Assembly: GCF_029852145.1 (NCBI RefSeq)
Contig: NC_079969.1
Span: 18,905,798-18,969,797 of the forward strand
Length of the DNA stretch: 64,000 nucleotides
Direction: 5' to 3'
DNA from: Microplitis mediator
Taxonomy: Eukaryota > Arthropoda > Insecta > Hymenoptera > Braconidae
Part shown: positions 33,171-44,349 of the stretch, piece by piece
Layout: every line of letters begins with the position of its first letter
How positions within the stretch are numbered: position 1 is the first letter of the stretch
Notes under the pieces: model-generated
Databases searched by the model: none
What the model saw: the letters and a program-made list of their open reading frames with translations, nothing else
Told to the model about the DNA's origin: nothing
Position numbers and translations under genes: made by a program

Positions 33171-34541
33171 CTTGAGAATTTTTAAGAGCGTTATGATTAC
33201 CATGAGTCCGTTTCATATTTCCTGTTACACCTGACGCCATTTCAAGAATTTCTGATACACCTAGAAGATCGCGAGTGACTACTGATTGGCGATATCTATC
33301 TCTGTGTATTTTCTCATTGTGTCTCATGAAATTAGATATGTCATATACTCTGCATATATATATTTCCAGAGAAGCTACAGTTGTAGCGAAATGTTTTCTC
33401 AATCGTGTTACCCTTAACCTCTCAGGATATTTTGCAACAATCTGACTAGAAAACTGCCGTAAAAGATAGCACGCTTTCAGACCCTTGTACCGGGTACCGT
33501 CATAACCAGAAATTCCGAAAATAAATGGATTTTTATATCAACAACAGCTTTTTGTCTGTGATGTATAATAGCGTCAACAAAATTCTGCATCCCACTAGAG
33601 AGTTATAACGGTACTTCACGATCCTTTTTCCCACCGAATTCAAATCTCAAATATTCGTCAACCAAAGCTTTATGCTCATCTGATAATTTTGCGTTGGAAT
33701 CAGGATTTGACTTGGATAATTTTTCGGCATTTTTGTAATCATCGATAAGAACTCTTTCGAGTTCACCTGGTCATTTTCGGTTAAATAGTAGAATGTATAT
33801 TAATGTAGTTCTTGATAAAGAAAGCAAAGCTTCATAAAAAAACTTTTGCTCCAATTGATCATATGCATTAACGAGTTTTGTTTCGAGGAAGTCTCGGAAT
33901 AAATTGATATCTTCCATTGTTAGTAAATCTTCCTTTTTGTGTCTTTTTTGTTTCGTTTGCGTTTGATAAGCCAAAGTATTAATTTTAATAGGCTATTCAA
34001 CTTCGTGGACATCAAGAAAATATTTAACTCGTTCGACTGTAACATAGTATTGTTTTTTGATAGATTCTTTGGTAAGAGTTTTTGCCACTTCAATTATCCA
34101 AGTACCATAACTCGCAGCTACTGAAGATGTCCGACATTCTTCTTTCTCCTCATGACTACCTACTAAAATTTTGATGGCTCTAATCATATTATCATAGACC
34201 CTTACGTCAATAATGTCAGCAAAAGTAACAACAAGTGGACTGTTGACGTTTTCATTAGAGATCTTTTTATTTTCATCTAATTGAAAAACAGAAAAAATTC
34301 TTTGAGTTTCAATAGTAGATTACCGAGCATTCGTAACCGAGCACGAATCATATCATGTTGTTGTTGCTTTGTGTATTTCATAATTTTACATACTTCATCA
34401 TCGTTCATAACCGCGAGAACATTCTTTCACATGGGTGTAGCAGATTTATGAAACTTATTTGACACTAATTTTGATAGAATGGAGTTTGCTCTGTGGCTAG
34501 AATTATTTTTTTCACCAATGCATTTAGCTCTATGACGATGA
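33171..34541 (-). pseudogene. Broken YR paralog: exon 4 (tyrosine recombinase)
   Basis: Homologous along its length to exon 4 of the intact gene. It has the TLIYILLFNRK helix, PGELER, GGKKDREVPL, an LRKHFATTVASLEI motif and EKIHRDRYRQSVVTRDL with the candidate nucleophilic tyrosine. The splice donor CAAG/GTATGT lies at 33170. It is dead: the codon of the first catalytic arginine (RPGEL) is TGA, the GH before the tyrosine is RH, and other shifts and stops occur. The upstream half is cut by a 2.4 kb LTR at 34542. Confidence 0.8.
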
Positions 34542-36972
34542 TGTTACGTCCAGCTAAAATGCTGAACATATTATTTTAATTCCCAATATTTTTTTTTTTT
34601 TATAATTGCATTTTATTTTATGCTTTAATTAAAAATTTGTCTGGCGACCAAATTTTATTTTTTAAGTAATATTAGAAAGATAAGACATAAATGTAGTTTT
34701 TAAAATAGCTTTTAAAAGGTTTAGGCTTGTTTGTTTTGTCATTTGTCGAAATGCTAGAGCAAACACCTAAATATAGTTCTAATGACCCCTCTGGTAATTA
34801 TCAAGGCCCAAAGGCCATCTGGAAATACTTTAAGTAAAAAGTAACTGAAAATGTTTATCAGCAAAAGTGTACGTGGAATAGGTAAGAAGTAAATAGTTCT
34901 TAGTTTACAATAATCTCGACACAATCTTAATCCCTTACTTTCGTTTTTTAGTACACTTTTGTTGAAATATTTTATCATAGAACAAATAGACATTTATGCC
35001 ATTAGGAAGTAAAATTTAGATGTCTAGACGGAAAAAGCTTTTAATGACAAAATAGTCATTAAGAAAATTTAGATGTCTAGACGGATACGGATTTTAATGA
35101 CGAAATAGCCATTAAAGAAAAAAATATATAAATTCTAAATAAATAATTTCTAAAAAAGGGAAATTATGAATACAAAACATTTATATAATATAATTTCAAC
35201 GAAATACTTTTTAACAAAAATTATCTAACATATAATTTTAACAAGGAAATACGAGATCAATAACGGCTAAATATAGTTACTATAATTAATAAACGAATAG
35301 ATAAGTAACAAGTTGCCCTAATGCACAATATAACAAATAAATTTAAAATTATTATAATAAACATAAATAAGAATTTTACAATACATAAAATTTAAATAGA
35401 TAAAATTTGAATTTTCATAATCAGGATTTAAAATTATTATAATAAATACAACTTGGATTTTTATAATAAATAAGAATTTAAACTTATCATAGTAAATAAA
35501 AATTTGAAATTTTATAATAAAAATTTAATTTGAATTTTCATAATAGAGATTTAAATACAATTTAAATTTTTATAATAAATAAAATTTAAATTTATCGTAA
35601 TAAATAAAAATTGAATTTTTTTTATAATAAATAAAACTTAAATTTTCGTAATAAGTTTAAGCTATTATAATAAGTAAAACGTAAATTTAAATTGTTGTCA
35701 TAAATAAATTTAAATTATTATAATAAATAAATTTAATTATTATAATAAATAAATTTAAACCATTATAACAAATATAATATTGTACATGTGAGTGTATGTG
35801 CGGATGCGCACGCACATAGGCCCACATTGGGGCGTGCCCTTACCATTTCCCTGGGTAAAAGCATTAGGGAAAGGGAAGGCCCCAAGAAAACTGTGCTCCG
35901 ATTGGACACAGTCTTCCCCCAAAACAATACACAAAATAGACTAATTAGAAAATTATAAAAGGTGTCGCAGAGCAAAGAAACACTCTCTTCAGTTTTAGTT
36001 CCGGGTCTAACAGGACAATTAGTTACAAGTGTCCTCACACTTTCAAGTTACACTAGTTCCGCACTAGTTTAGTTTTCATTGAGTATACACACATACGTTT
36101 CAAGTTACACTAGTTCCGCACTAGTTTAGTTTTCATTGAGTATACACACATACGTTTCAAGTTACACTAGTTCCGCACTAGTTTAGTTTTCATTGAGTAT
36201 ACACACATACGTTTCAAGTTACACTAGTTCCGCACTAGTTTAGTTTTCATTGAGTATACACACATACGTTTCAAGTTACACTAGTTCCGCACTAGCTTAG
36301 TTTTCATTGAGTATACACACATACGTTTCAAGTTACACTAGTTCAGTGCTAATTTAGGAATTTACGAGTATTCTATTAATTTAGTGTTTTTATAAAAATA
36401 AATTTAACGGTGAAAACAGAATTTTAAACAAAAATAATACGCTGGAATCAGTGAAATCTACTACAACTACAATAGAAATTATCCAATTGCTGCGACACCA
36501 GGTATTGTAAACTTAAGTTACCATATAATACGAACGGACTTCCAAGCCGAAAATCTCTCGTGACACCAATTTTTAGAGATATTTTATGTTAAAATTACTA
36601 GAAAGGTCTCATAGTAAGAATTAATTCTTTTGTAAAATTCGAAATATAAGAGTAAGTGTGGGCGGCTCGCCACCTTACGTCTCCGCTATAATTTCGAATT
36701 AATAATCATTTTTCGGTTTGAAGAATCAGTGTCGCCTAACTAGCTTTCTAAGTGTAAATTAATTTCAAATTATTGTATCCACGTAATTGAAAAGTTGTTA
36801 ATTGTAGAATATATAGTGATTTTAATTGTATAAACAATTTTTTTTTTATTTCAAAACACCTCCCAGATAATACAACTCAGAGTGATCCCGGTCTATTGGT
36901 CGAAAGACTAGGGCCGAAAATTAATTAATAATTACTGTCCATATCACAGTACCAGCTACTTTGGACGTAACA
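34542..36972. mobile_element. Solo LTR, 2431 bp, with 4 bp target duplication ATGA
   Basis: Perfect 11 bp inverted termini TGTTACGTCCA and TGGACGTAACA are flanked by ATGA at 34538-34541 and 36973-36976. It is noncoding, very AT-rich on the left (TTTATAATAAATAAA-type repeats, 35160-35760). Promoter-like sequence follows near 35980-36040 and a 57 bp tandem array after it. The size is large for a solo LTR, but termini and duplication are clean. It interrupts exon 4 of the YR paralog. Confidence 0.8.
36041..36355. repeat. Tandem 57 bp repeat, five copies plus a diverged partial
   Basis: Units start at 36041, 36098, 36155, 36212 and 36269 with TTTCAAGTTACACTAGTTCC, almost identical to one another. 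The sixth at 36326 diverges. Each has ACTAGTTCCGCACTAGT, a short dyad, and TTTTCATTGAG. Position in the LTR just after promoter-like sequence suggests duplicated enhancer or initiator units (inference). Confidence 0.9.
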
Positions 36973-36977
36973 ATGAA

Positions 36978-37101
36978 TAAAGAGAAAAAAAAAATTTTTC
37001 CCGAAAAACGAAAAAAAAACTGAATAAAACGTAAAAAAAAAAAGTAAAAAAAATTCTTGTTTTATCTCGTTTTTCGGAAAAAATTATTTTTTTTCTCTTT
37101 A
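36978..37101. repeat. Small A/T-rich palindrome
   Basis: TAAAGAGAAAAAAA...CCGAAAAACGA is inverted as TCGTTTTTCGG...TTTTTTTCTCTTTA about 60 bases on. A short MITE or palindrome; no coding. Confidence 0.55.
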
Positions 37102-37762
37102 CCTTTCATTTACTGAATAACTAACGCAAAAATGAAAAAAAATCCGAAAAAATTAATATTTTCATTTTGGTAATGATTACACAAATTAAGGAACAAAGCT
37201 TGTTCCTTTAATTGTTTTGTAAAACTTTAAGCAATCGGCCCGGACGAACGGTTCAATGGATCAATCTTAAAATTTCCAGGGTTTTTAAGGGTACATTAAG
37301 CTGTAAAATTACCTGGCAACATTATTGTTTTTATCAATATTTGCAGAGTAGCGATGAGTCGACTAAAAAACCAGAATATGGCCATTTTTCAGAGGTTTTT
37401 CAAATGGACATCAAGGATGAAAAAAAATTTTTTTTTGAAAAAATCGAAAATGGAACTCGTAGGGAATTTATTCAAGTTTCTTAAACTGTCCTTCAAATCA
37501 ATGTGTGGCCATTATTTGCTGAGATATCAATAATCAAAGACAAAAGGATCCTTTTTCATTTGAAGGCTGATATCTCAGCAGCAAATTAACGTACAAAGAA
37601 ACAAAAAAAAGCAAATTGTAGCTGAATAAATTTTCTAAACGAGCCATGAATTCGTTTTTTTTTTTTTTAAATTTTTCCCGGCCCCGTAAACCTTAAAAAC
37701 AAAACCAAAAAATTTAGAAAAATTTTGTCTCGACCTTTTTCTTATGATTCCGCGAAAACCGA
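37102..37762. other. Leader region upstream of element B, nothing firmly recognised
   Basis: A/T-rich with short inverted repeats. The shared GATATCTCAGCA phrases (37560-37590) resemble fold-back-type repeats. I could not identify the 5' LTR or primer site of element B here. Confidence 0.4.
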
Positions 37763-37954
37763 ATGAGACGGGGTAAACGCGCTGGTAGAAAATATCAGTT
37801 GCGAAAATTAGTTGCAATATACCATATGGGAGATTTACCATACACTCCCGTGACAATACCACTATCTTTACAAAATCCAGCAAATAATTTACAAAATCAG
37901 GAAATAAATCACCTAAACCCGGAAGAAGAAAATAATTGTAGTTCCATAAAATAA
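37763..37954 (+). CDS. Element B: small basic ORF a
   Basis: The product has 63 residues with a basic start (RGKRAGRKYQLRKLVAI) and a polar, Asn/Gln-rich tail. I do not recognise the family. A diverged second copy follows directly (37999-38237), which argues for a real gene pair rather than chance. It lies about 500 bases upstream of gag in the same orientation. The arginine-rich N terminus would suit nucleic-acid binding or nuclear targeting (inference only). Confidence 0.45.
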   Translation: MRRGKRAGRKYQLRKLVAIYHMGDLPYTPVTIPLSLQNPANNLQNQEINHLNPEEENNCSSIK

Positions 37955-37998
37955 ACTTATTTAATTTTTATTTTTGACACACAACTAAACTTTATCCA

Positions 37999-38237
37999 AT
38001 GAGAACCAGAAACGCGCTGGAAGAAAATATCAAATACGAAAATTAATAGCAATACTAGATAAGGGAGCAGTGGGTCCATATCCTGTAAAAAGGAAAAATT
38101 TAATACAAACTGTAAAACTTAAGGGAAAAGATAATTTACCCAACAGCAGTATCAACAACAATCCTAAAACTAGGGATAAACAAACACAAACAGACACAAC
38201 ACCTATATCTGAATTATTAAAATACTTCCTACACTAA
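37999..38237 (+). pseudogene. Element B: small basic ORF b, paralog of ORF a
   Basis: After a 1-nt frame break shortly past the ATG at 37999, the frame from 38013 reads RAGRKYQIRKLIAILDKGAV. This closely matches ORF a, which reads RAGRKYQLRKLVAI. It then runs to TAA at 38235-38237 with a Lys/Asn-rich tail. Tandem duplication followed by divergence and one indel. Function unknown. Confidence 0.45.
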
Positions 38238-38451
38238 TTACTTTACAATAAACAATTATAAATTAGAAAAAAGGCTATTTAAATTTAGTATCAATTAATT
38301 AATAAATAAATTCTTGTTTTGACCAGAACCTTTTACTCGCGTCTGACTATCGTAAATATCCTTTTCCTTGCTAGCTTCTTAATAACTACCAGGATTCTCA
38401 TTTTTCTTATTTCTTTTACTCTTATAACCTTCTCTCATATAATTAATCGAA

Positions 38452-39744
38452 ATGGATAATGTAGGAGACGATCACCAAGATCCTCTACCAGGTGCCGAAA
38501 ATATTCCGCCACCACGAATTAACAATAACAGGTTGGGCCGACTAGGTAATAATAATGAAGTCGACCAACAACTCAATAATATCACCCGGCATGCAAATAT
38601 AACAGATCAAATGATCACGTCCCTCGGGGAAAGTATGACGCTACATCAAGCGTTAATGCAAGTCCCGACTTTTGACGGTAAAAACATGCCCTTACAAGCA
38701 TTTTTACAAGACGTAGAAAATGGTCTCACAATTGTAACAGAAAACCTCGAAAATACCTATTTTAACGGAGTTAAGTCCAAACTTAAGGATACAGCTAGAG
38801 ACGCGATCGCGGATAAAACAATTAATACAATGAATACTCTTAGAGACGCGCTTAAAGAATATTTTGCCACCAAGAAAACGTATCCACAATACTGCGCGGA
38901 TATTCAAGCTATTCGACTTAAACAAAACGAGTCAATTCTAAGCTATTATACCCGAATTAAGAAAATTCGCGCTAATGCAGTAACCGCATTAAACGAAAGC
39001 TTTAATAATGATATCGAGGTAACTGCGATGAAGAAAATGCTCGACGGTCTAGCACTCGAGTCATTCAAACGCGGACTACCAGACGATTTAATATACGGAG
39101 TAAGCGTGCAAAATCCTGGTACTCTCGACGATGCATATAAAATCGCATTACGGCTCGAAGAAGACCTAAGAGGTAGCTCTCATCGTAACTCTAATTATTT
39201 AGCCTACGCGCAATCCGAATCCGCAAATCTCGACCTACCGCGTAGAACTCGAACAGTAAGCTTTCAGGACGAAGAACGCCGAAACACAATACCGTTTAGA
39301 TTCGCTCGCGAAGACAATACTAGATCTTCTAATTCATATAGTAGATCTCCGGTTAGAGATACAACACCACCACGTGATAAACGCGACTATCCTGAGCGTA
39401 GTAACTCACCTTATCGTCCGCGAAGTCGACCACCTGGAAATTATTACCCATATTATCCTCCACCGGGTTATTTCCCTCCAATGACATATATACCTCCGAT
39501 GCCTTACCAATACCCACCTCCTGGAGCATATCCACCTCCAGTACCTTATAATACACCATACTACCAAAATTATCCTCCACAGGATAACCATCAGAATAAC
39601 CCTACTAACAGTAATCCTAATTATTATAATAATCGCAATAACTATGATAATAATAATCAGAGGTATGGCAACAATGGTTACGGTAATTACAACATAAATA
39701 ATTACGGGAATTACAATAATAATGGTAATCCACAAAACCAATAA
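38452..39744 (+). CDS. Element B: Gag
   Basis: An intact 430-residue frame. The N-terminal half contains the LMQVPTFDGKNMPLQAFLQ motif typical of Ty3/gypsy Gag capsid, then an all-helical region (RDALKEYFATKKTYPQYC). The C-terminal third is a low-complexity Pro/Tyr/Asn/Arg tail (PYYPPPGYFPPMTYIPP, then poly-Asn) with no CCHC knuckle, as in many errantiviruses. It would assemble the particle. It is followed after 150 bases by the protease frame, so Pol expression would need a frameshift or another mechanism. Confidence 0.88.
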   Translation: MDNVGDDHQDPLPGAENIPPPRINNNRLGRLGNNNEVDQQLNNITRHANITDQMITSLGESMTLHQALMQVPTFDGKNMPLQAFLQDVENGLTIVTENLENTYFNGVKSKLKDTARDAIADKTINTMNTLRDALKEYFATKKTYPQYCADIQAIRLKQNESILSYYTRIKKIRANAVTALNESFNNDIEVTAMKKMLDGLALESFKRGLPDDLIYGVSVQNPGTLDDAYKIALRLEEDLRGSSHRNSNYLAYAQSESANLDLPRRTRTVSFQDEERRNTIPFRFAREDNTRSSNSYSRSPVRDTTPPRDKRDYPERSNSPYRPRSRPPGNYYPYYPPPGYFPPMTYIPPMPYQYPPPGAYPPPVPYNTPYYQNYPPQDNHQNNPTNSNPNYYNNRNNYDNNNQRYGNNGYGNYNINNYGNYNNNGNPQNQ

Positions 39745-39896
39745 AACAATTCAAGACCAAACTCCCCTGCACCTCTTAAGAAGCCTTTAAACTCCGACGC
39801 GGTTCGACGGAACGATGCGACGCCGAACAGCGCGAACCCTACGGAAGCGCGTCCACCAACAATCAGATTCCTAACAGTCGAAAATTCGTAATGTAG

Positions 39897-40958
39897 TCCG
39901 AAGTCCAGGGTAGAGGACCAGTCGTTACCCTAACAGCCCCTGAGTTGCGAAACGGCAAAGCTCGTTTCTTAGTCGACACAGGTGCTGATATAAATGTAAT
40001 TAGGAAGGACGCACTGGCCCCTCGCACAGTGATCGATACCTGGGACTCTGTATCTATAAAAGGGATCACTACGGAACGACTTGATACTCTGGGTACAACA
40101 GAGATTACATTCTTCTCGAATCCTGAGAAATTTCACGTTCTCGAGAATCCGCTACCTATTCTAACTGACGGAATAATAGGTATTGACTTTCTAACAAATG
40201 AAAAGGTCGAAATATCTTTTCATCATAATACTATAGTCGCCGATTCCGAGCCTATACATCCGATTCTACTTGAAAATAGTAACGGTGAACCATTTGACAC
40301 ATCACAAGTAACTACACTTCAATCAGAAGACGAACCCTCTATAATCTTACTAAAAGCTCGAACTCGTACAGTAGTTCCAATTAATCTTTGCAAAACAGAT
40401 TTGAAAACTGGATTTTTGCCCCGTGTAGAAACTCGCGAGAATATTTTTATTGGTAATGCTCTGGTTACAAACCATAATAACACTTGCTACGTTCATGCAA
40501 TTGATGCCTATGAAGATGATATAGAATTAGTTATACCTCCACAAGAAATTATTCCCTTCGATTGTGATGGTAGCTCTGACGATTTCTTTGAGGACTCCGA
40601 AGAAAGTGACGTCCCAGAAACTGATCAAGATAGATTTGAGCGAATATGTGCTAGTCTCCGACTTGATCATTTAAACGTTCTGGAAAGAGAGCATGTACAT
40701 GAACTCATTAGAGAATTCCCGCTTCTTTTTCATCTCCCTGGAGACGATCTCTCAGCTACAACAATGATGACACATTCTATTCCGACTGTAGACGAAGTTC
40801 CTATATCTGTCAGACAGTATCGTTTTCCACCTGTTCATAAAGAAGAGATTGCTCGACAGGTGAATAAGTTGCTGAATGACGGTGTAATAACCGAATCTGT
40901 TTCTCCATATGATTCGCCTCTTTGGATGGTTCCAAAAGAAACAAGATTGCAAAGGTAA
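39897..40958 (+). pseudogene. Element B: protease and start of reverse transcriptase
   Basis: The frame is open from 39897. The aspartic protease active site reads ARFLVDTGADINVI near 39966-39995, with a second protease motif DGIIGIDFL near 40170. The RT N-terminal region follows (HSIPTVDEVPISVRQYRFPP, then SPYDSPLWMVPK). It ends after a frameshift in the A-rich stretch at 40935-40958; the rest of RT continues in the frame that opens at 40909. Confidence 0.87.
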
Positions 40959-41943
40959 TAAGCGCTGGCGTATGGTTATCGATTTTCGTCAGTTAAACGA
41001 GAAAACCATTGGCGATGCTTATCCTCTTCCAAACATAGTCGAAATACTTGACAGACTTGGTGGAGCTAAGTATTTTTCAGTCTTTGATTCGGCTAGTGGC
41101 TTCCATCAAATTAAAATGGATCCAAAAGACCAACAGGAAACTGCATTCAGTACACCTAATGGCCACTATGAATATAATAGAATGCCATTTGGACTGAAGA
41201 ATGCCCCAGCTACCTTCCAGAGACTTATGGACCGAGTTCTTTTAGGTCTACAAGACGTTGAACTATTTGTATATCTTAATGATGTTGTTATTTTCGCATC
41301 ATCACTCGAAGAGCACGGCAAACGTGTCCGACGACTTTTCAATAGATTAGATCAAGCTAATCTAGTTCTACAATCTGACAAGTGTGAATTTTTGAATCTC
41401 GAGGTCCCGTACCTTGGCCACATTATTGGCAATGATGGTGTACGTCTAGATCCAAAGAAAAGCTATCGAGTATCCGAAGCTATCGAGAAGTTTCCAAGAC
41501 CTAAAACAGTAACTAACATCAGACAGTTTCTCGGCCTGGCCGGATACTATCGTCGTTTTATTGAAAATTTCTCGGGCCGTGCAAAAGCACTAACAGAACT
41601 ACTAAAGAAGGATAATCCGTTCGTCTGGACCTCTGCTCAACAAGAAAGTTTTGACGACTTGCGTAAAGCATTATGCACAACATCAGTTCTACAATATCCC
41701 GATTTTTCTCAACCTTTCATACTTACTACTGATGCTTCAGATCTTGCTATTGGCGCAGTACTGAGTCAAGGAAAAATTGGCGAAGACAGACCGATAGCAT
41801 ATTTATCAAGATTACTCAAATCGGCAGAAAGAAATTATACGACTACCGAGAAAGAGTGTTTAGCAGTCATTTATGGTATTCTACATTTTCGACCACACCT
41901 GTATGGTCGGAGATTCACTCTCGTGTGTGATCATGAACCATGA
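40909..41943 (+). pseudogene. Element B: reverse transcriptase and RNase H
   Basis: RT blocks in order are RWRMVIDFRQLNEKTIGD, FSVFDSASGFHQIKM, YNRMPFGLKNAPATFQRLM, then FVYLNDVVIFASS, QFLGLAGYYRRFI. RNase H: LTTDASDLAIGAVLSQ, ERNYTTTEKECLAVIY. The catalytic YxDD box reads YLND, so one of the two metal-binding aspartates is asparagine and the enzyme should be inactive. The frame ends at an in-frame TGA (41941-41943) just after the RNase H histidine region and then continues unshifted. Confidence 0.92.
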
Positions 41944-42495
41944 AAATGGATAGACTCTGTCAAGCCACCTGTACAACGTTTAGTCCGATGGAGAACAAGG
42001 CTCAGAGAGTACGAGTATGTTTTCTACTACAAGCCAGGTCGATTAAATTTGAATGCAGATGCAGTATCAAGAAATCCTGTCGTTATGATATTACCTACGA
42101 CCAAGTCCGAAACAGCTGCAAGACAATCTAGTTCGACCGCCAAACATTTGGAGCGATTGCGATCATTTGCCTCAAACGCGGCAATAGCAAACGCTAGCAC
42201 TATAGGTAAGAGAGTGAGGTTACGAAGATTAGCGAGTAATCCTTCATTAACACCGCCACCTCCAATTCAGCGTGCAAAAACCATCGCTCGAATTCCAATA
42301 CCTGAAGCAGAAAAACGTAAGCCTGGTCGACCTCCAAAGCAGTCACAGACTACGCAAACCACGGCTCCAGTACCACCAGTAGCTCACGGTAGGAGTAGTG
42401 CTTTTACTAGTCTCACAACTAATCGTGTTCCACCCTCAAAAAGTTCTGACAAACCAGGACCTTTGTCCACGAAAACTCGAGCGACTGATTATTAA
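41944..42495 (+). pseudogene. Element B: pol, RNase H end and Pro/Ser-rich spacer
   Basis: Same frame as RT/RNase H. The first residues (PVQRLVRWRTRLREYEYVF, LNADAVSRNP) are the conserved end of RNase H in Ty3/gypsy pol. Then comes a basic, Pro/Ser/Thr-rich spacer ending in TAA at 42493-42495, after which the frame goes on. Such a long spacer before integrase is unusual for the group. Confidence 0.8.
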
Positions 42496-42561
42496 CTAAC
42501 ATATGTAGATAATCGGGAAGATGAAGAAACTCCCTCACTAACTGAACTTGTCCAAAAATCG

Positions 42562-43611
42562 TTGCCTAAAAATGTTGTTGAAATGTCACCTGGACCGTCT
42601 TCAGGAAATGAAAATTACTACTGGGATCGACGTGGTGAGAACCCATCATATGAGTCTCCTCGAACGGTAGCCCCTATTAGAATACCAGAACCTCAATCAA
42701 ACAGACCATCTGGTAGAACCTTTCGACACCCTGCAGGACGATCAACCCCTGCAGTTACCTCTGAAGGATCAACATCAAGATTAGAGGTTAAGGAAAGAAT
42801 ACCGCCAGGAGCAGCAAGTAGACGATGGGCTGATTTACCGCCTATCAGTGAAAGTCCTTCAAGTACAGGTACGGATGAAGAAGTTCAACTACAACCGATA
42901 CGAGGAAAATCCGTAGCTGATACTGTTCCGTGTGAGTTATTCTATCCTGGAATGAAAGACAATGAGAATAAATTAACCCTGCACACATCTAATGAAAATC
43001 TGACATACTTCAGAGATAATTATTTACACTTTATCTCCGCCGATTGTGAATTTACAACTATTACATCACGACTATTAATAGATACAGCCAAAATAGATCC
43101 TCACGATTTAAAATTGAAAAAACCAAAAATTAATCAAGTACTTATAACACCACACGGTAAGCATAAAATCCTCAGTGCCGTGGTGAAGAAAAACCACTTT
43201 GACTCTTTTTCTATACGAGAGTTAAAAGATGTACTAAAAACTGTTAAAAACGTATTAAGCCATTACAATATAAAAACACTACGAATCTCAAAGCCTGGAG
43301 ATATGTTAGAAAGTTTGAGTCAATCAGTCATCACTGACCTTTTTAAAGAATGCATCAACGACTGCGAATGTTCACTAACCATTTGTCATGGAAGTGTAAC
43401 AATGCCAGACGAAGACGTCCGCCAAGATATCATCGCAGAATACCACGAAAGTCTAACGGGTGGTTACAAGGATATCACCAAAACATATCGGAGAATCCGT
43501 GAACGTTTCTACTGGCCTAACACGCGAGATGACGTCACAGAATTCATTCGAACCTGTAGAAGTTGTCAAGAGCAAAAATTAGTCCGAATCGAGACTAAAG
43601 ATCGAGACTAA
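42562..43611 (+). pseudogene. Element B: pol spacer and integrase zinc module
   Basis: Continues the same frame. A proline-rich part is followed by a folded spacer (HFISADCEFTTITSRLLI) that matches element A at its left edge. The integrase HHCC module comes next (HESLTGGYKDI, RIRERFYWP, CRSCQEQK). A TAA at 43609-43611 follows. Downstream sequence resumes in frame at the end of the catalytic core, so most of the core, with its first two acidic residues, has been deleted in frame. Confidence 0.85.
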
Positions 43612-43644
43612 AGTCGATCATTTGTTGGTAAAATATTTCATCAT

Positions 43645-44259
43645 TTGGCTAAACTATTCAAAATTAAGCAGGCAACTACCTCGGAGTACCTTCCACAAAC
43701 GAATGAAGCCCTAGAGCGTAGTCACATCGTGTTAGCAGAATTCATTAAACATTATGTAAACAAATATGATGACTGGAACAAGCTTGTTCCTTTCGCAATG
43801 TTTTCATATAATACTTCGGTACATGAATCCACTAATTTCACTCCTTTCGAACTTATATACGGTAAAAGAGCTCGTATACCTAGTTCCTTTCCACCGCCTG
43901 ATAAAACCGAAACTTATGGTTCTTATTTACACGATCTAGTCAACCGTATGGATGACATGAGACAATTCGCGGCTTCCAGTTTAATTCAATCGAATCATCG
44001 TTCTAAACGTTACTATGACGCTCACTAGAACCCCAGTACTTTGAATGTTGGAGATCAAGTTTACGCTATTAAAGAGCCACGAAAAGGTAAATTCGATTCA
44101 TATTATAAAGGCCCGTATGTTATAGTTGAATTATTAGACAATAATACAGCTATAATGGAAGATGAAAAGGGCAAACGATCACTTAAACACTTAGATAAGT
44201 TGAAAATATGTAACACTAGAAACTCTACTGATTCTAATACTGATACCCAATCTGACTAA
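43645..44259 (+). pseudogene. Element B: integrase C-terminal part
   Basis: Same frame as the preceding segments. TSEYLPQTNEALERSH carries the third catalytic residue (E), FSYNTSVHESTNFTPFEL is the conserved post-core motif, and YYKGPYVIVELLD is the GPY/F module. A TAG lies at 44026-44028. Collinear with element A residues from about 940 to 1460. The deletion of the core and the stops make integrase non-functional. Confidence 0.85.
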
Positions 44260-44349
44260 CATAATTATTACTCCCTACTTGTTCTACTAATCGTTGTATT
44301 TTAGTTAAATAAATTACTACAGGTAACCAAGTAAGCTCAACTGTACATT

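Noticed and set aside
35763..36038. 91-codon minus-strand frame in the long LTR
   Set aside because: No recognisable domain, lies across promoter-like sequence and has no homolog in the window.
36041..36355. Possible CRISPR-like array
   Set aside because: The units are contiguous 57 bp tandem repeats without spacers, in a eukaryotic LTR.
39406..39741. 111-codon minus-strand hydrophobic frame
   Set aside because: Antisense of the Asn/Tyr/Pro-rich Gag tail; its Ile/Val richness is a composition effect.
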